A stretch of 64,000 bases of DNA from assembly GCF_026151205.1 (NCBI RefSeq), contig NC_087078.1, positions 2,727,675 to 2,791,674 of the forward strand, read 5' to 3'. The position numbers were made by a program, and so were the translations under genes. The notes under the pieces are model-generated. The model was given only the letters and a program-made list of their open reading frames with translations, ran no database searches and had not been told where the DNA came from. Below are positions 23,401 through 35,400 of this stretch, piece after piece (position 1 is the first letter of the stretch; the number at the start of each line of letters is the position of its first letter). The DNA is from Bolinopsis microptera (lineage: Eukaryota > Ctenophora > Tentaculata > Lobata > Bolinopsidae).

Positions 23401-26400
23401 GTAGAAGAGCTTGTGGTACTTGATGAACTTGATGGTGTTGTTGTTGAAGATGAAGTTGTGCTTGATGAGCTTGATGGTGTGGTTGTTGATGATGATGTTG
23501 TGCTTGATGAGCTTGATGGTGTTGTTGTGCTTGATGAGCTTGATGGTGTTGTTGTACTGGAGGAGCTTGATGGTGTTGTTGTTGATGATGATGTTGTGCT
23601 TGATGAACTTGATGGTGTCGTTGTTGAAGATGAAGTTGTGCTGGAAGAGCTTGATGGGGTTGTTGTACTCGAAGAGCTTGATGGTGTCGTTGTAGAAGAT
23701 GAAGTTGTGCTTGACGAACTTGATGGAGTTGTTGTTGATGATGAAGTAGTGCTTGAGGAGCTTGATGGAGTTGTTGTACTGGAGGAGCTTGATGGTGTAG
23801 TTGTGCTAGAAGAACTTGATGGAGTGGTTGTAGAAGATGAGGTTGTGCTTGAGGAACTTGATGGTGTGGTTGTTGATGATGATGTTGTGCTTGACGAGCT
23901 TGATGGTGTTGTTGTTGATGATGATGTTGTGCTTGACGAGCTTGATGGTGTTGTTGTACTGGAGGAGCTTGATGGTGTGGTTGTTGATGATGATGTTGTG
24001 CTTGATGAACTTGATGGAGTTGTTGTGGAAGAGCTTGTTGTTGAAGACGAACTTGATGGTGTAGTTGTTGAAGATGTTGACACTGAAGGTGTTGGTGTTC
24101 TTGAGGTTGTTGAGGACTGTGATGTAGTTGAAGTAGAACTTGTTGATGTTGTTGATGTGGTTGAAGTTTGAGAAGTGGTCGACTCTGTCGGAGTTGTGCT
24201 TGGAGATGATGTAGATGATGTTGATGTGGGTGTTGGTGTTTCATTTGGAGTAGATGTTATTGAAGAACTTGAAGTTGAAGAAGAACTTGATGGTGTTGTT
24301 GTTGACGAAGATGTAGTGCTTGAAGAGCTTGATGGAGTTGTTGTACTCGATGAGCTTGATGGTGTTGTTGTTGAAGATGATGTTGTGCTTGATGAGCTCG
24401 ATGGGGTAGTTGTACTCGAAGAGCTTGATGGGGTTGTTGTTGAAGATGAAGTTGTGCTTGATGAGCTTGATGGAGTAGTTGTTGACGATGAAGTTGTGCT
24501 TGACGAACTTGATGGAGTTGTTGTACTTGATGAGCTTGATGGAGTAGTTGTAGAAGATGAAGTTGTGCTTGATGAGCTTGATGGTGTTGTTGTGCTAGAA
24601 GAGCTTGATGGTGTTGTTGTTGAAGATGATGTTGTGCTTGAAGAACTTGATGGTGTTGTTGTTGATGACGTTGAGACTGAAGGTGTTGGTGTTCTTGAGG
24701 TTGTTGAAGACTGTGATGTAGTTGAAGTAGAACTTGATGATGTTGATGATGTGGTTGAAGTTTGAGAGGTAGTCGATTCTGTTGGAGTTGTACTAGGTGA
24801 GGTCGTGCTTGATGAGCTTGATGGGGTTGTTGTGCTTGATGAGCTTGATGGAGTAGTGGTTGAAGATGAAGTTGTACTTGATGAGCTTGATGGAGTTGTT
24901 GTGCTTGATGAGCTTGATGGGGTTGTTGTACTCGAAGAGCTTGATGGTGTAGTTGTAGAAGATGAAGTTGTACTTGATGAGCTCGATGGAGTTGTTGTTG
25001 AAGATGATGTTGTGCTTGATGAGCTCGATGGGGTAGTTGTACTTGAAGAGCTTGATGGTGTTGTTGTTGAAGATGAAGTTGTGCTTGATGAGCTTGATGG
25101 AGTAGTTGTTGACGATGAAGTTGTGCTTGACGAACTTGATGGAGTTGTTGTACTTGATGAGCTTGATGGAGTAGTTGTAGAAGATGAAGTTGTGCTTGAT
25201 GAGCTTGATGGTGTTGTTGTGCTAGAAGAGCTTGATGGTGTTGTTGTTGAAGATGATGTTGTGCTTGAAGAACTTGATGGAGTTGTTGTTGATGATGATG
25301 TTGTGCTTGAAGAGCTTGATGGTGTTGTTGTTGATGATGTTGAGACTGAGGGTGTTGGTGTTCTTGAGGTTGTTGAAGACTGTGATGTAGTTGAAGTAGA
25401 ACTTGTTGATGTTGATGATGTAGTTGATGTTTGAGAGGTAGTCGACTCTGTTGGAGTTGTACTAGGTGAGGTTGTGCTAGATGAACTTGATGGTGTTGTT
25501 GTTGAAGATGAAGTTGTGCTTGATGAGCTTGATGGAGTAGTTGTTGACGATGAAGTTGTGCTTGACGAACTTGATGGAGTTGTTGTACTTGATGAGCTTG
25601 ATGGAGTAGTTGTAGAAGATGAAGTTGTGCTTGATGAGCTTGATGGTGTTGTTGTGCTAGAAGAGCTTGATGGTGTTGTTGTTGAAGATGATGTTGTGCT
25701 TGAAGAACTTGATGGAGTTGTTGTTGATGATGATGTTGTGCTTGAAGAGCTTGATGGTGTTGTTGTTGATGATGTTGAGACTGAGGGTGTTGGTGTTCTT
25801 GAGGTTGTTGAAGACTGTGATGTAGTTGAAGTAGAACTTGTTGATGTTGATGATGTAGTTGATGTTTGAGAGGTAGTCGACTCTGTTGGAGTTGTACTAG
25901 GTGAGGTTGTGCTAGATGAACTTGATGGAGTAGTGGTTGAAGATGAAGTTGTACTTGAGGAGCTGGATGGTGTTGTTGTAGAGGAGCTTGTGGTACTTGA
26001 TGAGCTTGATGGAGTTGTTGTGCTTGATGAGCTTGATGGGGTTGTTGTACTCGAAGAGCTTGATGGTGTAGTTGTAGAAGATGAAGTTGTACTTGATGAG
26101 CTTGATGGAGTTGTTGTGCTTGATGAGCTTGATGGTGTTGTTGTTGAAGATGAAGTTGTGCTTGACGAGCTTGATGGTGTTGTTGTGCTAGATGAGCTGG
26201 ATGGTGTTGTTGTTGAAGATGAAGTTGTGCTTGACGAACTTGATGGAGTTGTTGTAGAAGATGATGTTGTGCTTGAAGAGCTTGATGGAGTTGTTGTTGA
26301 TGATGATGTTGTGCTTGAAGAGCTTGATGGAGTTGTTGTACTCGAAGAACTTGATGGTGTTGTTGTTGAAGATGAAGTTGTACTCGAAGAGCTTGAAGGA

Positions 26401-29400
26401 GTACTTGTTGACGATGTTGAGATTGAAGGAGTTGGTGTTCTTGTGGATGTCGAAGACTGTGATGTTGTTGAAGTAGAACTTGTTGATGTTGTTGAAGTGG
26501 TTGATGTTTGAGAAGTTGTTGATTCTGTTGGAGTTGTACTTGGAGATGATGTAGATGATGTTGATGTGGGTGTTGGTGTTTCATTTGGGGTAGATGTTAT
26601 TGAAGAGCTTGAAGTTGAAGAAGAACTTGATGGTGTTGTTGTAGATGATGAACTAGATGGAGTTGTTGTTGAAGATGAGGTTGTGCTTGATGAGCTGGAT
26701 GGAGTAGTAGTTGAAGACGATGTAGTACTAGACGAACTTGAAGTTGTTGTTGTGCTTGATGAACTAGATGGAGTTGTTGTTGAAGATGAGGTTGTGCTTG
26801 AAGAGCTTGATGGAGTTGTTGTCGAAGATGAAGTTGTGCTTGATGAGCTTGATGGAGTAGTTGTTGAGGATGATGTTGTGCTTGAAGAGCTTGATGGAGT
26901 TGTTGTACTCGAAGAGCTTGATGGTGTTGTTGTTGAGGAGGAAGTTGTGCTTGATGAGCTTGATGGGGTTGTTGTACTCGAAGAGCTTGATGGTGTCGTT
27001 TTTGAAGATGAGGTTGTGCTCGATGAGCTTGATGGAGTTGTTGTTGATGATGAGGTTGTGCTTGATGAGCTTGATGGAGTTGTTGTTGAGGATGAAGTTT
27101 CTCTTGATGAGCTTGATGGTGTTGTTGTGCTGGAGGAGCTTGATGGGGTCGTTGTTGAAGATGAAGTTGTGCTTGATGAGCTTGATGGAGTAGTTGTTGA
27201 AGATGATGTTGTGCTTGATGAGCTTGATGGAGTTGTTGTTGAGGATGAAGTTTCTCTTGATGAGCTTGATGGTGTTGTTGTGCTTGATGAGCTTGATGGA
27301 GTAGTTGTTGATGATGAGGTTGTGCTTGATGAGCTTGATGGAGTTGTTGTTGAGGATGAAGTTTCTCTTGATGAGCTTGATGGTGTTGTTGTGCTGGAGG
27401 AGCTTGATGGGGTCGTTGTTGAAGATGAAGTTGTGCTTGATGAGCTTGATGGAGTTGTTGTTGATGATGAGGTTGTGCTTGATGAGCTTGATGGGGTCGT
27501 TGTTGAAGATGAAGTTGTGCTTGATGAGCTTGATGGAGTAGTTGTTGAAGATGATGTTGTGCTTGATGAGCTTGATGGAGTTGTTGTTGAGGATGAAGTT
27601 TCTCTTGATGAGCTTGATGGTGTTGTTGTGCTGGAGGAGCTTGATGGGGTCGTTGTTGAAGATGAAGTTGTGCTTGATGAGCTTGATGGAGTAGTTGTTG
27701 AAGATGATGTTGTGCTTGATGAGCTTGATGGAGTTGTTGTTGAGGATGAAGTTTCTATTGATGAGCTTGATGGTGTTGTTGTGCTTGATGAGCTTGATGG
27801 AGTAGTTGTTGAAGATGAGGTTGTGCTTGATGAGCTTGATGGAGTTGTTGTTGAGGATGAAGTTTCTCTTGATGAGCTTGATGGTGTTGTTGTGCTGGAG
27901 GAGCTTGATGGGGTCGTTGTTGAAGATGAAGTTGTGCTTGATGAGCTTGATGGAGTTGTTGTTGATGATGAGGTTGTGCTTGATGAGCTTGATGGGGTCG
28001 TTGTTGAAGATGAAGTTGTGCTTGATGAGCTTGATGGAGTTGTTGTTGAAGATGAGGTTGTGCTTGATGAGCTTGATGGTGTTGTTGTGCTGGAGGAGCT
28101 TGATGGGGTCGTTGTTGAAGATGAAGTTGTGCTTGATGAGCTTGATGGAGTAGTTGTTGAAGATGAGGTTGTGCTTGATGAGCTTGATGGTGTTGTTGTA
28201 CTGGAAGATGATGTAGTGCTTGTTGAAATTGAAGGTGTTGGTGTTCTTGTCGTTGTTGATGACATTGATGTAGTTGAAGTAGAACTGGTTGATGTTGTTG
28301 AAGTGGTTGATGTTTGAGAAGTTGATGATTCTGTTGGAGTTGTACTTGGAGATGATGTAGATGATGTTGATGTGGGTGTTGTTGTGGAAGATACCGTTGT
28401 TGGAGTTGTCGTAGTTGATGTTGAGCTGGATATAGCTGGAAAAATGATATTGTTACTTTTTAGTAAGGGGGAACTTAGAAAGCAAATGTGACCGATTTTT
28501 ATTTTATCAATGATTGTAATAATGTACTTGATCTATTTAAGGAATAGCACTTACTTGAAGACGTGGTAAAGGATGTTGTGAAGGAGGAGGATGAGGGAGA
28601 AGTTGAGCTGGTTGTGGAAGTATGCGAGCTACCTGTTTAATTAGAGTTCATGTCAGACTATTGCCCAGGTTGGGGTTAAGAAGAAGTGTTACCGGTATAA
28701 ATTCAATTCAGGCGTTATAAATTTTTTATTTAAAGATGATTAAATTGCATGCGATTATAACATTAACTATTCGTGAGTGCTTACAATCCATTTCGACACA
28801 CTGTCCAGATTCGTTCTCAACAAGGCCCGCAGGACACGCGCACTGTTCAAAGCACTCGTTGGTTGTGAACGTCTTGCATGTCTTCACTCCACAAATGTCG
28901 TGACAGGCTGGTCCACACTCTACGTACTGCTTTGGCCATTCGCACATGACCTCTGAAGAATAATAACAATTGAATATTATGTATTGGTTGATGATAAGAA
29001 ACTTCCATGAAATTATTAAATCTCATTGTCACGATCAGTTCATAAAATGATTTCCCCAAAATAACAGAAAACTCACGGCACTCATCAGTCTTTACTCTCC
29101 AGTTGATAGTAATACCCCGAGAAGTACACTGTCTTACGTAAGTTTCGATAGCTTCACAGTAACACATGCAGTCACCACCGAGATCACAACCGCAAGCGTC
29201 AAACAGACAGTTCTCGTAGTATGGACCAGGGTTCACGATAGGATGGCAGGCTTCGAATATCTGGTCGTTTATCAGCCTGATTAGATACGGTTAGATTGAA
29301 GATTGCGTTTGAAAATATTTCAAATTGGTATAGGAAAACATTAATTGGGACAGTTAAGATACTTTTGTGAAACGATGGCTTTACGCTATAGGATGCTTTT

Positions 29401-32400
29401 TTTGGTGTTGATTAAGTTGATATTAACATTAAGTAAAAATACAGACACAATTATTATGACAAGCAGAATTGAATACTTTCCATTCAAAAAGATAAGCCAA
29501 CAAATTGAAAACAAATGAATAATAAAATCAGTGTGAGTACGTACCCACACATGGTCTCTGCAAAGGATCTCCGGAGTGGGTTCTTCTCGCATGGTGTTTG
29601 TTCGCTCTTTTCAGCATCAGCACACACCTCCGAAGTTTTCCAGGAGTTGGCAAACGGATACGCAGTTAGTTCTGTAAGTCCGCTCTGCAAAAATGATAAG
29701 GTTAACTTATTGAAATTAAATAACAATCAATAACAATTAATTCTAAAATATAACAATTCTCAAACGTATTCTAAACCCGCCTATAATTCGTTTGTGTAGA
29801 CAAAAACCCAGAGAAAATCAATAATTAGTCGAATGAAAGTACCCAGATTCCAGAAGAATCTTCTAACCTGTAACTTGTAATCATCCTTGGGGTTCTGGTT
29901 GTAGTCACCACAGAGACCCTGGAGCTGACCAGCCCAACCAGAACTTGCTCTCACGTACACCTGGGTTCCTCCGTTCCACAAGACTCGGAGTGATTTGTCT
30001 CCCTGGTCCCATCCGACCATGAGGAAGAAGCCGACCTTATCGATAACCACAGCTGGTGAAAGGGTAGTTTATTATCTTCAGTAATAATTTATAAATCAAG
30101 GCTTACGGTTTTAATTTAACCAAGGGTGCAATTAATGTTCTATTGAATGTTTCAGCTTTAAGCAAAAGTATGAAAAGCGTCGATAAACAGTAGTTTCTGA
30201 GTCAAAATAAAAAATGAAACTTCAAACTCGTGACTCACACATTTCCTTATCATCGAAAGGAATGCTCATGGCTTTGGCAGGTCCATCATTGAAAGTTCGG
30301 GTAATCTCCCGATCCTTCAGCATGGTGTAAGTGATGGTGTTTTCTCGGTTGGTTACACTGACGATGACACTCTTTGTACATGTTACTGGGTGAGATCCAC
30401 ACTGCTGGTTCTCTGTTACAATCTGAGTGGTGAAGTGTTAGGTGTTCAGTCAATCGCAAAAATCTTGAAATTAATGGTGAGAGATTATTTGCTACAATCT
30501 ATAAACCATTAAAAACTGAACATCAATAACAGGGATCTGATAAAATAGTAACCTTGTAAGAAAGTCCATCAACAGGTCTGACAGTCTGTGAGAGCACATA
30601 ACCACAAGATCCCTGGAACTCGAACATTTGTCCGTCAAAGGTCTTGTAATGGGGATCTCCGGAAGCGTGGCACTCTCCGGGGCAGGTATCGTCCGTACAT
30701 TCTATAACTCCTCCGTTACACGTGCACGTGTTGCATTCCTGGAGTGGAGCACATTATTTCCTGATCATTGCAATCAATATTGGATAAAGAGTAAACGACG
30801 TTTAATCAATCCACCTCGTTGACAGTTAATCATGTTCAAGTAAACAAATATTGTCAACTGTCTATTAATTGTGAAGGTATAATTAAGTCTCCAGTCACTC
30901 ACCCTCTTCCAAGACTGTCCGTCTGTGTAGTCGATACCATTGTGGGTGCAAACAGCAGCTCCGGTTAGCTCCCTGAGGCAGTCTAGATCCTTGGTGCATT
31001 CCATGCTTCCGTCGGTACACACACATCTTGTGCATTCACCTTCCAATACCTCACCCGGTTCCTGGATAATTGAACGGTTAGTTAATTGATATAATTACTG
31101 GTTAATTGATATAATTACTGGGTAATGAGTTTTAAGTGAAATAATTAAGTTCTCAGGGAGTTGTTATCTGATGGCATAAAGATGGCTGAGCCGAGTGGAG
31201 ATGAAATTCCAGTGGCTGACCATTGAGAACCCCTCTTATCTGGCTACCACAGAGATCAGATCACCCGACCAGTGACATAATTAGAAACTATGAACCTCGT
31301 TTGGTTACGTCAGTGATGCATATATTCAAAATGTAATGGCTTTGTTGTCCCTCTTTGTTCGAGAAGCTGAATCGATACTATGTGAACAATGATTGAACAA
31401 TACATATAATTCTATCGGCAACCGCTATTGTTTCTACCTATTCTAGTTACATAATAACAGATCAGAGGAGACTTCAGAGAAAGCAGTCTTGATATATTTG
31501 GGCAATTTGGAAATCTAGCTAGGCACACTTGGGGCACACTAGCTCCTAACGTGCTCAGCTAATGGACAAGCAATGATATAATAAATTCCTGAAATACCAG
31601 CGGTTGAAAATTTTAAAAACAACTTCCATAATAGACCGTACCCTCAGTCAGATACAACACCAAAAACATTATCAAGAAATGCTAACTGACTTGATAATGT
31701 TTTCGGTGTTGTATTCGACTTTTCAGATAAATTTCTCAAAGCTTAAACATTGTTTCATTCGTTAATACTACCTTCTTATTTGTCAATTGCTGGTCACAGT
31801 TTAACTGCAGTATAAGACGTCTTACCCCAAATATAATTTCATCGGCAGACAAATTGGGCAGTAAATAAATTGATCATATATGACACTTTTCAATCCATCT
31901 ATCGACCATGTTCCAATGGTTTCTACTTCTCTGGAAGTTCCTAGCTGTGCATAATTCGTATTTATTGGTAGTTAAATGTTTCATTGACGGGTTCCAAATG
32001 GTCCTGGCAGCCAAAAAACTTACGTATTTCTGGTCGTTGTAGACACAAGGACACGAGTCCTCAGGAATACAGACTCCATCAACAGTCGAGTTGTAGAGGG
32101 ATCCAGATGGGCAGTTACATCCCCTGAACAAGTAAACGTCATAATATTTTGTTTTATATTTAACGCAAACCTACATGTTATCCGTGTTCTTTGTATAGTC
32201 GTCAGATAGCCAACAGTGAATTCTAGAGACTTCAAAAAACAACAGTCAGTAAATCGTGATTTTACTTAAAACAACAGTCAGTAAACGCGAAATTTCACTA
32301 ACCGAACACATTTGTAATCACAGACGATCTTGTCCTGGTTGCTCTTATCCTCACAGGTCCTGACACAGGATGTGGCACAAGCTTGGTACTCCTCTCCGGC

Positions 32401-35400
32401 ATCACACTCAGGCTCTGTAGACAGGGGGGACGTTATATTTAGCTGTTAATACTGATGCTTATCTCATCAGGTTGAGATATTGAGAAGTTTGTTGATAACC
32501 AGAATGTTGTGTATGCAAAAAAATAGTAGTGGAGTGGAGTAATTTCACGGTTGTTTTTGTTAAAATAACAATTTAATGATAACACACATACATCCCCATG
32601 TATAACATAAAAGCACTCACGGCAGATGTTAGCATTATCCCTCCAGCTCAGATAAACTCCGTTTTGGAAGCAAGCTGTGTCGTACATATCAAGGGCTTCA
32701 CACTGACAATCCTCCTTGTCTCCAAGACATTTCAACATCGCTGTCTTACAGTTCTGGAGGAAAAATCGTTGGTTACAAAAATTAAACCTTTTTGATTCTT
32801 CTCGTATTATTTTACGGAATAGCATGGTTGCCATATATTTATCTGTATTATATTTTGTTAAATCTCGCACCACATCAGTGAAAGTACACAGTTTAAAGTC
32901 CATTAATTAAACAATTAATTGTTTATTGCTTACTTCGTAGTAACGTGATGGTACAACTGTGGTATGGCACAGTTTGAAGGACTCGTCTTGCATAATGTAA
33001 GCACACGCTCCCTCAGCCTGGCTTATCTGTGAAACTGAGTACGATTTTACGGGGATCTCAATAGTCTCACATTCAGGTTCTTGTCTCCAACTGGAAAATT
33101 GTAAAACTGTTAGGAAAACAGTCGATGGTTTTAGTACGTCATGTGAAAACTGGTAACCTAATTACAAAAGCAAGCACTATTTCAGTTGAATCAAGAACTG
33201 AACAATTCCAACCACCGAACAAACAGGGATCAGATCATAAACTGACCGAATTCCCTCACGAAGTTTCAAATTATTGAAATATTACCTGTTGATGAATGTT
33301 CCCTCTGTAGTGGAGAGAATACTTGTTGAAGGAGCGAAGTCGTTGTTGGGTCGTCCGTCAAAGTCACCACACAGACCACACAGGTTGTCAGCGAGCTGCT
33401 GAGGAGCGTAGACGCGGATCTCACTCTTTGACCAGTCCACCTGGAGGGCAGTGATGGTTAATTATTATTTAATTATTTAAAGACACATTGGCTTTTATTT
33501 TTTACCGCACTCCATTTTATGTCTTGATCTCTCACTTTCTAGGATCTGTTTCTTTCTTGATTGATTATGTCACTGTACTTACCTTTATTATACCTACATG
33601 TATTGTATGGTTTCTGCCTCTATTTAGTTTAGTGTGGTTTACAATAAAAGATGTTTTAATTTTGTCTTTGCCTTAAGATGAGTTATACTTTAGTTCACTT
33701 TTACACATTTGCTCACATCACTCACAGTCAGCCGCTCTGACATGGTTAACCACCTTCCTTGTGTTGTTGGTTAATCATATGAGCGGGATATAAATACCTC
33801 ATTTCATTTCATTTTATTCATAATAAGTAAATTAACTAACGCTTGTGATCGATTATTGTATTCACGCTTCGTAAAATTTCGGCAAAAACGATTAATCGAT
33901 TTGTGTGATAAGTCACGAATAAATCATGTACAAACCTTAAGCCCGAGAGCAGATTCGTGTTTGATCGTCAACTGAACGTTGGAACTTGAAACCCTTCGCA
34001 CTTGGAAGTCGAATGTGGTCCAGGGAAGCTTGATGAATTCTGAAGATTTGGAATAGTTTTAGAGTTTTGTAAAGTGATGGAGTATCTACAGATCAAATAT
34101 AAACTTGAAATGATCACTTATTGAACTTCTGGAAACTTAAGTTATAAAAGCATTCTCGATCTTACCTTCGAACAATCCGTTCTGGTTAACTCGGATGGCA
34201 TTGGAGTTATCAATTGTTATTTTCGTTGTCATGAAGTTTATCTCAACTTCACGGGCCTCGCAGCCTTCGTCGTCACCACAAGTGGCTAGATTCCTGAATG
34301 AATCAAGGGTTAATGAATGCGGAGCAATCAATTGTATTGTGTGCACTGTAGAAAAATTTAAAACACAAAATTTGCCGCCAGAATCCAGGATGATCGTTAT
34401 GTCGAACACATGGTTCCAGGTTCAAGACGCGCACATAAAGTGCGCGTATGCATGTTTATGACGATTGGCGTTCGCGACTGCAGCTCTTGGAGAATTGCAC
34501 ACAAGGCAGGAGTGAGCGAGTGCAGAGGGTCATTATCATGAATATGGAATATAAAAGTGCTCCAAACATTCTCTTCGCATTCTGACTAACCTTCTTGAGA
34601 AAATCTTGAAGAGACTTCCAGTAGATTTAGCGAGGGGACCATCAACACAGTTCTGTGTCATAAGGTATGTGCAGCTCCCGAGGAAGTTGAAATCCTTCTC
34701 GTCAAATGATTTCCAGAAACCCTGACCTCCGACGGAGCAGACTCCACCACATGGCTTGGACTGGCACTTCCATACACCCCATTCACAAGTACTGAAATAA
34801 AGTGGAGAAGTTGAAACACTCAACGTTATTATCTAAAAATAATAAACAGTTTTCAGTTCTGCTGAACACGAGCTATCAAATATGGTATATCTAACAACTT
34901 AGTAGTAGTAGAACAATCACAGCACCATTCGACATTCGAGTAAAAAAACAGTTAAACGTCAATAAAGGACACCTCCCGCCATTTTCAAATTCCATTAATA
35001 AACTATTGTACGTGTAGTTGTAAGCGAGTATGTGTTATCTGATTAGCCAATAGCACATTGTTGTAGATGGTCTGGTTTACAATGTCAAGTCTTAAAATCG
35101 AGTATTGCCCTTTACGTTTTACAGACTACAACAAAATACATATTATATGAAAATTTTATCAGGTAGAGGGCAGGTTGTTTATCACATACATTTTGAATAA
35201 TGCAATACACTGCGAACACAAATAATATCAAGCAATTCCCCAAACTCAGTACATAAGGCAGTGACGACTCTTAAATTCTTTTGTTTTCTAAAACAACTTA
35301 CCATTTCTGGCACTCAGTTGATCGGCCCTCTCCAGGAGCGTAGATGTTGTCGTTATACACACAAGAACACTGATCCTTCTCCACACACTGACCATCAGCG

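Noticed and set aside
24257-26584. 775-codon His/Gln-rich minus-strand frame (also 23201-24244)
   Set aside because: Shifted reading of the same PTS repeat, with no splice continuity.
26566-28317. Long plus-strand open frames of [13 protein letters not shown] repeats over the PTS exon (also 23332-24171, 24175-24765, 24805-25434)
   Set aside because: They are the antisense of a 42/27-nt in-frame repeat. The minus-strand frame is the one that joins in phase with splice sites and mucin domains.
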